DNA of 64,000 nt from Lactifluus volemus (Eukaryota; Basidiomycota; Agaricomycetes; Russulales; Russulaceae). The notes below the pieces were generated by a model, which did no database searches, had not been told where the DNA came from, and was given only the letters and a program-made list of their open reading frames with translations. Each line of letters begins with the position of its first letter. Within the stretch, counting starts at the first letter, position 1. The stretch spans positions 1-64,000 of the forward strand of contig WTXI01000181.1 of NCBI GenBank assembly GCA_022376515.1. Reading direction: 5' to 3'. Made by a program: the position numbers and the translations under genes. Positions 44,937 to 57,589 of the stretch are shown piece by piece.

Positions 44937-47710
44937 ATGTCGTTACCGCTACACGACCGCGACTCTCGGTTCCAGACTACTGACTCCTCTCGCCACTCAA
45001 GTACTTCTTCGCTCAGCTCAGGAACGATTTCTCCTCCAACCTCCCTTGACAGCAACCCAATTTCTGATGGGGGATATTACCACGGTCCAGTTCACCACTC
45101 TCAGACATCGAGTCACCGTGAGAGTGGCAGCATTCTCACCAAAGTTGGCACCACCCCTGGCAATCCATTACCCCTAGCTAATAAAGGTGACCGAGTTGCC
45201 GTTGGCCGTACTCGACATGTGAGTGCTGGCCCAACTTCCAACGTCCAAGCTAGGATGGTTGGCTCAATTGACAAGATCCAGGTTCCGGCGAGTACCCTTC
45301 CCGAAAATATCGCAGTGCTACCCCCCTCTTCGATGAACATCCCCCAACCTACGCCAAGCTCAGCCAACGATGCGCGAGCTATACTGGCTAGCCCACTCGC
45401 CCAGGCTGAGTTTTTCCCACACGGAATTCTGGCTGCCGGTGGGACTGGCGGTATCCCACCTCCTAGGGGTGGTCCACCTGTCAGCGTCCAAATTGCGAAG
45501 GGCGATACCGAACCTCCGGCTGGTGACGCAACCGACGTTGCTGAACCTCCGAATGATGGCCTAGACAAAAATGTTCCCGTTCGAGAGCTTCTTGGCCTCG
45601 CCAATCCCGGGAGTGGCTACCCTCCAGCTACTGAGGCGATCAGATATCTCCTTCAGGCTGTGGGACGCGATGTCGTGTCTTTCCGTCGTAACACGCAGGT
45701 CTCGTACATGTTCGTGGAACGTGCACGAAACCTCGTCAACGCGATCAACAAGTACATCGAAAAAGTGGAGGATAGTTGCGATCCAGACTGGGATAGCTTT
45801 ATGAAGTTTACGACGGCTATCGAGCCACTGGAAGAGTGAGCTCATCCGATCATGTGTCAGACGTGCGCACTGATGCGATGCCTTGTGCCCAGTATCTTGT
45901 TCAAACTTCTCGCCGTCACGGAGGATGAGAAAGAGGGATACTTCTCTAGTACACGTTCCGTCTTACATTGCATCGTATCAGCCGAAATCTGGGCCAAGAA
46001 CAGATATGAGCTCCTGGACGCTCTCGAAACTGTCGATACCCGCCAGGAACTGGTGGTAAGACGAGCATGCAATACTCGTAAGTTGTTGCATGTACTCATA
46101 GGAATCTAGGATCTTTTAGACCAGCCCAACACCAGTCCCCGCAAAGAGGAGCCCCAAGAGGCACAAAGTCACGATGACAAGACGCTTCTCATCGAGATAA
46201 GGGATACAATTGACAAGCTCGTCGGAAATAAGAAGTATGTGTCAATGCGTATCCTGGGTTCTTCTGTTTTTTAATACTGCGCACAGGTTTCCTGCTTATG
46301 TGTCAAGAGTGAGAACCACTTTGGAGACGCTGCAGGCGAAAGTCATTCGCGGGTCTCATCCAGACGTAAGGTTCATTCACGCAGGGACTGTTCTTGTATT
46401 CACTTATCGGGCACAGTGGCTGGCAGTTTTTACTGTCAAGACAAGTATGCTTGTGCACGGCATACTCGAAATGTCACGGGCCGCCGAGATTGATCGGGAA
46501 GTTCTGGCCCATTTGAGGTCGAAGGCTGTTTGGGCGGAGGCCTTTGTGTGAGAGTTCAACTTCATGTTTCTGAGGTCACCTTAAACCCATATTTCCCAGC
46601 CTGGTAGACGCTTTACTGAGCGAGGATGAGGGTCAGCATACCCTACCCCAACGCATCAAAGAGAAATATGACAGGTTCATTCTGACACTCAAGGTGAGCC
46701 TTGGTTTGTGCTCTTGATCGATCAAACTCCATATATCCGTGATAGGGGGCAAGCAATGTCACACTCCCACAATCATACGTGGACCTCGTGAAGCAAGCTG
46801 GTCGCATACGCCGGCCGTTCCAAGCACAAGCATTTGCCTTTGTCATGCTCTGTCGCGCCTTGGCAGAGAAATTCACCGCAGTCGCGGATTCTCTCACAAT
46901 CACAGACGAGAATATCGCCTCTGTCGAGATGTATGTGTATACTTTTGGTTCCTAGAATACCCGTTGACGCAGACATCCCCCCCAGTGCGTTCAACGAAAC
47001 CTTCGCCGCACTGAAAACCGCAGAAAGGGCTGCCTTTGAGCTCAAAGATTTCGACTTGACAAACTTCTCGCAAGACGCAACAATCAAAGCGTTCTCAGTG
47101 GCGGAGTCTCTACTCCAGGAAAGCTTCGAGTCCTTTAATGTATGCCCTCTTCTATGCTCTCTGTCTAGTTTAGCATTGAGCGCCTCCCCAATAGCTGGGC
47201 GCAGAATGGCCGCACAAGCATTCAGATATTTCTTCTGCATTCGAGAGGGACAAGGAACGTATGGCACAACTGAATTGCTCGTTTAAAAAGGTGAGCCGTA
47301 TGGCAAGAAGCAGGAAAAATCTCTAACGGTGATGAAATGCCAAAGGGTCTCAACAACACGACTCCAAAGATTTGGGTTAATGTCCGCATATGCGACCAAA
47401 GATACGATGGGACGGTACTCGTACATGCCTCTGGTACGCCACCTTTTATTCTCAAAATTGTATACTGAGGAGAGATTGCGTTCTAGTTGAGGGGGAAAGA
47501 ACGATGCGCCTATCTGCTCTGCGTTGGAGCGTGGCTGAAGCCCTCGACGGAGAGCACGCGGCCAAGCAGGCACGCTCAAGTGGCACTTTCTACCAGCTGA
47601 AGAACAATCAGTGGTCAGAAATCCAGGACTTACAAGCGACCCTCGACGAGATTGCAAATGGAGATGAGCAGATCAAACTTAGGCTTGTCGTTCCTGAACT
47701 GATGCCCTAA
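44937..47710 (+). CDS. 755-residue helical protein, possible HeLo/MLKL-like four-helix-bundle family
   Basis: I do not recognise this gene with certainty. Eleven exons join with consistent phases: 44937-45835, 45893-46055, 46110-46234, 46287-46365, 46417-46547, 46600-46693, 46746-46930, 46956-47139, 47195-47290, 47346-47433, 47487-47710, giving 755 codons plus stop. The introns are 25-61 nt; the 25-nt seventh intron is short enough that this boundary is doubtful. Residues 1-215 are Ser/Pro-rich and disordered-looking. From about 218 the protein is mostly amphipathic helix (VPVRELLGL, EAIRYLLQAVGRDVVSF, MFVERARNLVNAINKYIEKV, ETVDTRQELVDLLDQP, LIEIRDTIDKLVGNKK). This spacing recalls HeLo/MLKL-type bundles, an inference only. 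The last 100 residues (KIWVNVRICDQRYDGTVLVH, RLSALRWSVAEALDG, IQDLQATLDEIA) look like a separate small alpha/beta domain. The start at 44937 is preferred over the in-frame ATG at 44841 because the broken paralogue shares the former. It converges on NLR D with 265 bp between stop codons. Confidence 0.72.
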
Positions 47711-47975
47711 TTCGTTGTATGGTATTTTCCTTTTCTGTTCTGTGGGTTCTGAGGGTACAGTTGTTCCACGGTTTGTGCGGCTTGTTCAGCCGTGATATGT
47801 GCCAGTGAGAGCACCAGAATATATAATCACTTTTCGCCTTGCTTTTCGCGATCGCTACTAGTATGACGATCCACGGTTTCCGACCTCTTGTAATACTAGT
47901 GGCATGGTCACAAGTTGAGCAGGACAATAGGTCATATTTTGTAGCATTTCGGAACAACAGCTCATATAACAGAGT
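47711..47975. repeat. Convergent 3' region between the 755-residue gene and NLR D
   Basis: Contains the shared downstream module (GAGCACCAGAATATATAATCAC ... TTTCGCCTTGCTTTTCGCG ... TAATACTAGT) found also at 3100 and 43030, followed by the NLR 3' flank (GGTCATATTTTGTAGCATTTCGG, as at 3791). The two genes probably end their transcripts here. Confidence 0.5.
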
Positions 47976-50900
47976 CTATCCAGATAAACTATGAACATGT
48001 ACCGTAGTCCAATTCGATCCGTGTACAAAGTTTGACAAATCAAGCCAAGTTTCCTGTTTGCCTGCAATCCAGACCGTGTTAGCTCTATGAAAGTATGTCC
48101 GGTGAATCTGGGGAATCCATAACAGAAGTTCACCCCCTTCGCCACACATCCACCCATCACTATTAACCAAAAACTCGTTCATAAAATCGATCTTCTCAGT
48201 ATCCTCCATTCTGACCTTCTTCACACGAACCGTATGATCTTGTGAGGCTGTGACTCGGATGTGCTGCCCGTCCGGTGACAGTGCAACATGTTCGGAGTCG
48301 ACCGGTATAGCCTGAGTGAATCCAGGAATTGGGCTTGCTACCTCTCCGAGTCCTGATGGGGCATCCCACATGCGAATCGTGTGATCTGCTGAGGATGAGG
48401 CTATGTGCTTCCCATCTGGCGAGAACGCAGCACATAACACTATATTAGTGTGTCCAATGAATGGGGAAGCTATGGCCTCTCCTGTTGCGACATCCCACAG
48501 GCGAATCGTACGATCATTCGAGGTCGAGGAGATACACTGCCCGTTTGGTGAAAATGCAACCGAGTTGACTGGGAGGGAGTGTCCAGTAAACGGGCTCGCT
48601 ATGATCTTTCCTGTTGTGGCATCCCACACACGAATCGTGTGATCGATCGAGGCCGAAGCAATGTGCTTCCCGTCTGGAGAGAATGCAACAGATGTAACAG
48701 CATCAGTGTGTCCAGTAAACGGGTCTCCTATAACAACTCCTGTTGCAGCATCCCACATACGAATCGTGCAATCTTTTGATCCCGAGGCGATCTGCTGCCC
48801 GTCCTGCGAGAATGCCACCGACATAACCGGATCTGTGTGTCCAGTAAACGGGCCCGCTATGACCTCCCCTGTTGCGGCATCCCACACGCGAACTGTCCAA
48901 TCATTCGAGGCCGAGGCAACAAGATCCCCATCTGGTGAAAATGCAACACAGCTGACTGCATCAGTGTGTCCAGTAAACAGGCCAGTTACTACCTCTCCCG
49001 TTGTAGCATCCCACATGCGAATTGTGTGATCACGGGAGGCCGACGCAATGCGCCGCCCGTCCGGTGAGAATGCAACGGATCTGACCCGATTGGTGTGTCC
49101 AGTAAATGGCCCTGCGGTGGCCTCTCCTGTCGTGACATCCCACACGCAAATTCTGTGATCGTGCGAAGCCGAGGCGATGCGCTGGCCGTCTGGTGAGAAC
49201 GCAATCCAAGCGACCCAATCGGCGTGTCCAGTAAACAGGTCCGTTATGACCTCCTTGGTTGCGACACCCCACACACGAACTGTGTGATCGAACGAGGCCG
49301 AGGCAAGGCGCTGGCCATCTGGGGAGAATGCAACAGAATACACCTCATCGGGGTGTCCAGTAAATGGGTCTGTTACAGCCTCTCCAGTTGTGGCATCCCA
49401 CACGCGAATCGTACAATCGTTTGAGGCCGAAGTGATGAGCTTCCCGTCAGGCGAAAATGTAGCAGAGTTGATGCGATCTGTGTGACCAGTAAATGGGCCC
49501 GCAATGACCTCTCCTGTTGCGGCATCCCACACACGAATTGTGCGATCATCCGAGGCTGAAGTGATGCGCTTTCCATCTGGCGAGAATGCAACAGATCTGA
49601 TCGTGTTGGTATGACCAATAAACGGGCCTGCTACAATATCCCCTGTCAAGGCATCCCACACGCGAATCGTGCAATCATGTGAGGCTGAAGCGATGCGCCG
49701 CCCGTCACATGAGAACGTAACAGATCTGACAAGATCGGTGTGTCCAGTAAACGGGCCAGCCACAACGCGTCCTGTTGTAACATCCCAAACCAGAATGGTG
49801 CTATCTCCTGAGCCTGAGGTGATGCGCTGGCCATCTGGCGAAAATGCAACAGAGCGGAGCCAGTTGGTGTGTCCAACGAATGGGCCTGCTACGAATTCTC
49901 CAGTTGCGGCATCCCACACCCGAATCGTACCGTCGTTCGAGGCCGATGCGATGCGGCGCCCGTCTTGCGAGAGTGCGATAGAAAACACCCCATCAGTGTG
50001 TCCAGTAAACGGACCCACTACGAGCTCCCCAGTGGTGGCATCCCACACCCGAATCGTGCGATCCCGTGAGCCGGAGGCAATGAGCCGCCCATCTGGAGAG
50101 AATGCAACTGACTCGACGGATTCGCTATGTGCCGGAATCGTCATCTCCAGTGCTGGCCAATGAGTCAACTGCCCGCGTTCCAGGGAAATCGTGTGAGGAA
50201 ATTGGCCAAGGTAACGTTTGATGATGTGGGAAGAAGATGGTGCGAATGGCAGCGCAGATATATATATGTGCGGAGCGCTCCTGGCAATAGCCATCCCAAA
50301 GTACCGCACAAACGAAGACGCATCATCCACAAATGCTAACAAGTTCTCCATTTCCGTCTGGGAAGGCTGCTGTGATTTTACCCAATGGTCACTACATGTC
50401 ATATTCAATTATGGGATATACATACCTTCGTTTGGTCAGACCGCAACCAGGATTTCAGAGATGCCAATGCTGGTGAAGCAACGCTGACTTTGCTCTTGAT
50501 GCTAAGCACTTCCAGCCAAAATAGGAGCTTCGTCTCGAACAGGGATCGAAATTTCATAAAGAGGTCTTTCTCGAAAGAAACATGTTCTAAATGATCATCC
50601 CAGAAAACGCAGGCATACGATAATCCAGGTGGAATGTGTTTGGAAATTCGTGATTCAAGGTCTGGAGCATCGTTGTTCGCAACATATGACGATTCCAGTT
50701 CGCAAATGTTGAATTTGAGTTTGTCCAGCATTAGGCCAATGCACGAATGTGCTAGTTCACGGTGGGAATTCCCAAGGTCAACATAGAATTCGTGCTCTTT
50801 CTATTCGTTAGAAAGTCACGGAATGACGTGTGGAGTGGGACGATCGGACGCGTTCGATCAGGTGATGCCACGTTACTCAGCAGTGAGCCGAGGTGGCGGA

Positions 50901-53538
50901 GCATTTCGATAACTGGGCGAGAATCCTCGGGGTCATCAATGGGGGCGTGCCGACGCAGAGAGATCAGGGAATGAAGGGATAGTGGTTCGATAGCAGCAAA
51001 GAGCTGTCCCATGACCGAACGAAATAGGACCTGTGCTTCATGCGGCTTGAAGTACCCTTCGAGAACTTCTTCATATAGCTTGTCTAGCGGATCTTGTCCA
51101 TTCCGATCTCGAGAGTGTCCTAACAGCCGCTGTACGCACTTCTTCTCACTAAACCCAAAGCTAGCAGGAGGCCTATTTATGAATCCACATGCAACGGCTG
51201 CCCACTGGAACAAGCCTTCTGCCGCCTTGGCCAGTTCGGCACCATGGACCTTAAATACCTCCGGAGGAAGCTTCTTCTGAAGGTACATCCGAATATCTTG
51301 CTCTGTCTTGGCAGCCAGTTTTGCATCATCCATATAGAGCGTATCGACAGATGATGCTTGTGCGAACGCAGATTCGATTCCATCTTCTAGCCTCGAGGTG
51401 ACGAGTACACGGATTCGGCTGGTAGCTTTTCGAGATATTCGGCGATAAATGTGTGAATACCGATTGGGCCAATCGCATCACCACTCTCATCCAGTGCATC
51501 GATAACGATAAGATAGGACCGGGAAGTGACAGATTCTTGAGCGGATCGAGGAGGAGGGATTCGAAAAGCACACGATAGTCCCGGGTACCACAAAGAGATG
51601 GATTCTCACTAAGAACCCTCCCGAGAGCCACTTTGAACGCACGATTTCGATAGGAGAGGTCTCGACTGATCGTCGTGAAGAGCTGGTAAGCCTCGTCTCT
51701 TGACTGCTCCTTCCTCAGAAAAGCAAAGTAGGAGCCGAGACACTTCTTGTCGAAATGACGCGCAACTTCATGAGCGATCGATGACTTCCCCGTCCCTGCC
51801 TGACCAAGGAGGACGAGCCCACGTTGAGATTCAGGATTCTCGACCCACTTGACAATATGGTCAGGAAATCTTCTCGTGTGCCTGGAAGACAGCGCCTCTC
51901 ATCTCCGAATCGCCATCCTCCTTTGTAAGGCAATTCTCTGATTATTGCACCCAGCTCTGTGCCCCCCTTGTCAGGTTGACGATCCGACAACCGTTTCACC
52001 GTAAGCACGCACCAGCTTCTAGCACAGAAATCTCTGTCGTGACAGTAGCACGAGCAAGGAAATTGTCTCGCAGTCGGAAGAGGTTCGTGCGATACTGGTC
52101 TATTTTCCCATCAACCTGGCCAACAATACTCTTCAAAGTACGTTTCCTACAAATCACATGTTTAATTATCACCAACGAGAGGCCAAGAGGACGTACCAAG
52201 TTTCACATCCTCAGCGTACGAGCTGATAAACTTGGCACATTCAGAGACGCATTCCAGCATCTCCCCGAGGATTGTCACCTGCCTGGACTCTGGCTTGAGG
52301 TTCCTTAGAGTGTCAGCCTCTTCCGCAAACTCGAACGCATCGCGTATCGCCTCAAGTAGCGTTTGGATGTTGTCGTCACGCTGAACCTGTTGTAGCAAAG
52401 TCTGGCGGGATGAAACAAAAAATGATGAATATCCCAGATACGGTAATAAGGGAGAATGCAAGGAGACAAACCTCGGGGATCTTCGAGAGCAGACTCCATG
52501 CTAGACTTGCATACGGATTCAGCTGAAGAACGGAAATTAGTGAAGACGACTGGTTAGAAGCCGATAATGGTCATACTGCTGCGATTGGAGGATGGTGTCC
52601 ATCACCCATTTCATGACATTCACAGCGGTCTTCCACGTATCAATAGCATTCATAGCTCCCTCGGCGCGACGAAGAGTTGTATCTGTCTCACGCAGTGGCC
52701 TGTCTGCTACTGGTCGCATACGACTACCGCTCTCAATGGGAAGGTCACCCTTCTGAGATGACGGAGACACGAACGCGGTAACTGACGTGAGTTGCATGGC
52801 TTCAGCGTTGATTGGGACAATAAGACGTACAGCACTTCCTTCAGCAACAGGGATATGAGCCACCGTAGGGCTAGGGATGTTGACTACCCCAGTCAGAGAG
52901 GGACCCGTATCGGCTGACATGGTAATCGTTAGGGAGAATGTGTTCGATTCCGTTGAATGTATATTGGGCCCATCGGCACTGGTGAAATCAATATCGACTT
53001 CTATATATAGCATGCTCAGCATGAAGTATGAGAAACAATTCTAAGAAACAGACGAACCATGTCGGGGCTCACAGACTATCTCTTTCCTTCCAACAAGAAT
53101 GTTTCTCGTGATGGTCTTCTTCGCATAAACGGACACTCCAATGCGTGACAGTGGTTGTACGGCACTGCGGGAGACCTCAGTTTTGTATAGGAATAAAAAT
53201 GTGTGATCTCTCACAATGCGTCGACTATATCGTTCCACTCTACGCGCTGAGCCACGCTCCGCACAGATCTTGACTCCCACGTTCTCTCCCCATAGGTCAC
53301 AGTGACATGAAATCGTCTTTTTTTCCCAAGGAAGGTCTTGAGACGGGGTAGATCTTGAGCTCTGAGTACTGGAAGGGGACAGATGTTTTCTGCTTGTCTG
53401 AGGGTGATCATAGAGATACGTACCAGTCACCTTCAGCAAGCCTGGTTGGATTTCGCTGGGTTGAGGGCGACTGATTGAGCTTACACCTGGCCTACGATAA
53501 TGATTAACAAAGGGACATCGGGTGAGAGACGTTGGCAT
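47976..53538 (-). pseudogene. NLR copy D: C2-NACHT-WD40(14), NACHT exon frameshifted
   Basis: Same architecture as A and C. Key exons: 53538-53424, 53368-53215, NACHT exon 51956-50426, WD40 exon 50366-47976. The WD40 exon is fully open: 14 repeats, 2,391 nt, two extra residues in the tail (QAI after PGFT, where A has TS). The NACHT exon is 1,531 nt, four short of A and C, from single-base losses near 50792 (ATTCGTGCTC), 51411 (CACGGATTCGG), 51510 (GATAAGATAGG) and 51862 (TGGTCAGGAA). A further change near 52539 (TTAGTGAAGACG) breaks the exon before the linker. Walker A is intact; Walker B is readable across the shift. It is either a recent pseudogene with a still-intact propeller or a functional gene with assembly errors. 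Confidence 0.8.
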
Positions 53539-54656
53539 ACAAATCTGTGCTCATCTGAGTGTATGCAAATGTATCCCGTAGATTGAGATACAGGTAAGAC
53601 CTGGAAGGAAGGAGGAGATACTGTACTAGAGACCGGGACGGTAATCACTGGCCTGACGGCGCTTCTTCCTCGAACCTCATCAGGAACAAACAACAATAAC
53701 AAACATCAGTCAGGGTTGTGGAACGCACGATTCTGGTGCTCCTCCGTCTTCTCGAGGCATATTATATGGCGTAAATTCAAAACATGGCCTTGTTACCGAC
53801 TTGCCGTCGCCAGCTCCCCCATTCCCCAACTTAAGCAGGACTGAGCATCCTGAAAAGCGGGTAAATTTAAAAAGGTAGTTGGATCGCGCCCTATCGCATC
53901 GGCTTCGAGACGACACTTTGTGCCAGTGATTCGGAGACCTGTTTGTTATTAGGAGCCCACTTTACTTACCCCATGGACTTCGATCACGTGTCAAGTCATC
54001 CGAGCCTCAAAAGCAGTTTTTGGTCACGGTCTTCATAATAGATGATCTTCGACCCGACTTATCGCGCTTTGTGCCGATCGCTACGACCCTAAGTGTAGGC
54101 TTCTATGTGGATTAGTGTCTCTACTGACCCGGCCCCGCCTTCCTTGGCATGGTTCTACGAGTCGACGCATGCTTTCAAAACTTAAACAACCTCTACATAG
54201 AACAAGTCATGACACGGGATAGGCAACATATATATCGCCAGTTTTCCGCCCTCTAAATCTATGACAAACAGATACATTACTAGTACATGACGACAAGATA
54301 ACAAAAACAGAAGAAGAGAACTGCAACATGTTCATCAAGACCGTCGAACTCTGGGGAATAAACCATACAGTAGTATATCATGCCAGGGTCGTATGAGTCT
54401 GGGTAGTGGTACCGGCACACACGTCATGATGACAATGCCGCTATTACTTGGGGCCAACCAGGCGGGGCCTAGCCTTGAGCACGAGCCACGCAGGCGGTCC
54501 AACCCCTCGCGGACACTCCGGCGCCCAAGTTTCAGAAGGACGTGACGTCGGTAACGCCAGCGTGGTACGATTCGCTTTGGCAGGTGATTTATACCACCGC
54601 ATGGCCTAACAATCAGAGAACAGAGAAAGGCTATCAGAGGGATACACAAGGGCGCG
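53539..54656. other. Diverged NLR D upstream region, then no recognisable gene
   Basis: To about 53950 this matches the shared NLR upstream sequence with many changes. Beyond that it is unique: no FIST-like remnant is found in this block. A minus-strand frame at 54335-54775 (146 codons) is Arg/Pro/Ser-rich, lies opposite the better plus-strand candidate at its 5' end, and I do not call it. Confidence 0.4.
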
Positions 54657-55107
54657 CGGTGGAATGGGGATTGGGGACAGCGGGGGCGGGATGACGGCGT
54701 GGGAAGCGTAGCGGACATTGTACAGTTACCCGACGCTGAGATAAGCACAGACAACGCGGCTTCATCGAGCTTCATCCCTAACCACTATATCCTCGAGCAG
54801 CACCCGACCCGCCAGCGGGTGCGACGAAATTATGCGCCCGATGACGGTGCATGCATAAACGAGGCGGACGTGTACGAACCGAACCATGAGGCGTCATTTG
54901 GGCCACCGCGAACGCGGCGTGTCTCAAGGCGAAGTACCCCCGGAATACTGTGTTCCATGTGTGGCAGGGTATCGGCTGGGCTGGCACTGCTGATGTGAGA
55001 TACGTCTCAGGTGGACTAACTTGCTTCAGCTTATGGCGACGATACGAAGAACGAGAAGCGAAATGGACGTTCGACGTTGAGGAGCTCTTGCTCGCTCGCC
55101 TCTGAGC
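54657..55107 (+). pseudogene. Hypothetical gene fragment, partly shared with 2840-2985
   Basis: A plus-strand open frame at 54699-54998 (SVADIVQLPDAEISTDNAA, NEADVYEPNHEASFGPPRTR, then a Gly/Ala/Leu-rich end) can be followed by LWRRYEEREAKWTFDVEELL ending at a stop near 55107, if a small intron lies around 54997-55030. The first 140 bases also occur in the mosaic remnant at 2840-2985, so this was once a gene or transcript that rearranged with the 755-residue family. I recognise no domain. No full-length gene can be assembled, so it is listed as a fragment. Confidence 0.3.
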
Positions 55108-56422
55108 AATACTCACTACCCGATTTTGGTCAATGCCCTCCTAGGTCAAGTTGTGGTGATCGACGTTTACTTGGATGTCACCTTTCTCACTGGCACATGG
55201 CATACGGAATGAAAACGTAACGTGCCATTGGCATTGAAATTGGGCGTAAACTTCAAGTTTGTGACCTTTTTTTCAACTTTTTTGATCTCGCCTCGATTAC
55301 AGTACTTTTTTTTCCTTTTACAAGCCATCGAAGTCTAACACACTTCAGTACAGGTTTCGTGATGACAGCACCGTGGCAGACGTTCATTGAAAGCTAGTTG
55401 CACGACTTTGCCTAAAGGAGTCTATCGCCGGCGATTGGCGAGCTATAACAATGGTGATGGTTTCCACATTGTGCTTTTCCCCGGTAAGGGGTATACCGTG
55501 ACCATCGTGGGACGGCCGGATGGCCACGCAATCATAAGCAGCGTAAACGCCACTTGTTGCCTCAGTGCCAGTGGCGGCTCGTCGCACCGCGATCAGGAAT
55601 AGAATTGGAGATAAAAAAAACAACGGGGGTGCTTGTTCGGGTTGTGATGGGGACAGACCTTGGGAGAGGAGCGACTTTGAAAGTCCTTCGTTGCAGATAT
55701 ATACATACAGTATAGTGTATATAATGTATCGTATCGTACACCAGTGGATCCCACAGCCTTTCCTAAAAACGGTCCAATTTGTGTGCTTTTTCCAATTTAG
55801 ACTAGGGCCATCATTCGTACAAAAGCGCTACCAGCTTCTATCGTACCTTTTTGCGTTTGCGCGACGAGTCCATCAGCAAGACGTCCCAATGAAACTATTT
55901 AGGGGTCATTCAAGACGTTGACCTATCCAGTGGAACACTGGCAGTTCTGGTGAACCGAACTGATGCTATCGCTCCTGCGACAGGCAGAGCCGCTTGAAAA
56001 TGCCGCTGGGTTTCTACCGTTATGGGTAGACCAGCGAGAGCAGCGTTTTGTTCGCGGAGATTGAACACGAGACGGGATACGAGGGTAGTGGAGAGCCTAT
56101 AAATTCACAATGAGTGGTGAAGTAGATAATGTTACGGAGCCCGAGTCAAGACTAACACGTTCGTCCAGGTTGCGGTGGAGCTTCTTAGTAAAGGCTGTTG
56201 TCGGCAAAAACGATAATGCGATGACGTTAAAACGAGGCCCAAACGCTATTAATGTGTGGTCACGAACCGGGGCATACTGGGCATAGACTTAATTATACCT
56301 GAAAGCACATAGATGCAATGTTGGCGTACCCGAAGAGTCAAGATATTTGCTAAATTCATAATGGAGAGAATCCTTAAATTTTAAGAACCGTCAGAATCTT
56401 GTCAAGAAAAAAACGGAATAGT
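55108..56422. other. Intergenic, no clear gene
   Basis: Opposed short frames overlap at 55384-55623. The minus one begins with a hydrophobic, signal-like stretch (MFFLSPILFLIAV) and has an AT-rich TATATATACATACAGTATA about 70 bases upstream. The plus one contains FHIVLFPGKGYTVTIVGRPD. Neither has a paralogue here, and I cannot choose between them. The rest shows nothing recognisable. Confidence 0.3.
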
Positions 56423-57589
56423 TCATACGAGAAATACATGGTTCCTAATATAGATGATCAGGCTTTGTGCGCAGGATAATCGGTTCGGCGCACCATCGCG
56501 GACAATCATGTCCAGTAACCGTACGCCTTTCCCCAATGTAAAGGCCTTGTATAGCGTGAGGAAGAATATCACGCCGTCAAAGATGGGCATGCCAATCCAC
56601 GCTAAAGCACCATCTGTTCCGTTGGTTATTGGTGCTGCAAATACTTTTACCCAGCAACTTACATCGACCCCTGACACGAAGATGACATGGTGATGAACCT
56701 CATCATTATGAAGGATCAGGCACATACCCTAGATATGGGGTGAACTGGTTACACCCATAAACACTGGATATAACTGGGAGTGTTGATTCCCTTAAGCGAT
56801 AGCTTGCGATTAGCATCACCTTGATAAAGAATGGTGAGATACGTCATACGTGTAACTTGCACGTATCTAAACAGACATACAGATGCATTGATAGCTGCTC
56901 CTAAGCCAATCATCATAAGAACTCCCAGGAGACGGGGACTTCGACCATACAGGGCGTATACACGGATTAAGCAGAGAGCTCCAAGAGGGTTATGTTCAGG
57001 GCCAGTGAGATAGGAATGAAGTGCGCCGGGACGTACTGCCAGAGAGCATCTGTAAGACCACCAAAACGAACAAGTTGAACTCATGTATACCCAGACAGCT
57101 ACGAACTAATGAGTAATTTGTGGAAATATACATATTGGAGGCAACTTACAACTGCGCGGCCAAGCTCCGATGAGTCTGATTTTGAAATCAGAACTTGAAT
57201 GACAAACTCACTTGCAAAGTCCACGGGACAAAATACGATACGACTATCGGAAGGTATGCAAACACAGGGAGGTAACGATTGAGAAAGCAGGCTACTGTAA
57301 ACCACCCTAGCTTGTTGTGTGGGGGCCACAGGAATTGAATTTCCCGGGATAAGGTGATCAGATAGTCATAATACAATATTGCTAGAAACGAACAAGCAGA
57401 AAAAAGTTACGAGTTCGCGCCGCCGTCAAGTCTGCGAGTGGAGAACTCACCTGTGGCCGAGAGATTTAAAATGGAGCTAAGAAACCTAGAGCGAATACGA
57501 ATCAATTAATGAAGAAAGCGCACTGGAGGAGAGTCAACTTACACTTGTTCTCCAGGATGTGGGCCAAGGTTCATGTCTGCCAGGGACAT
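56423..57589 (-). pseudogene. DUF6533-type multispanning membrane protein, frameshifted
   Basis: A basidiomycete family of integral membrane proteins (about seven helices, function unknown). Exons that join cleanly: 57589-57543 (MSLADMNLGPHPGEQ), 57485-57451 (VFLSSILNLSAT) and 57381-57212, which gives the DUF6533 signature YYDYLITLSREIQFLW followed by a hydrophobic segment (YLPVFAYLPIVVSYFV). Later parts include YVPAHFIPISLALNITLLEL, RVYALYGRSPRLLGVLMMIG and WIGMPIFDGVIFFLTLYKAF; the last frame ends at 56423. Between LLELSA and LIRVYALYGRS (about 56975) the frame must change by one base, consistent with a single-base loss. The gene is thus broken, unless that is a sequencing error. The family call rests on the motif and layout. 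Confidence 0.65.

Noticed and set aside
54335..54775. 146-codon minus-strand frame
   Set aside because: It partly overlaps the better plus-strand candidate at 54699, is Arg/Pro-rich and has no domain or splice support.
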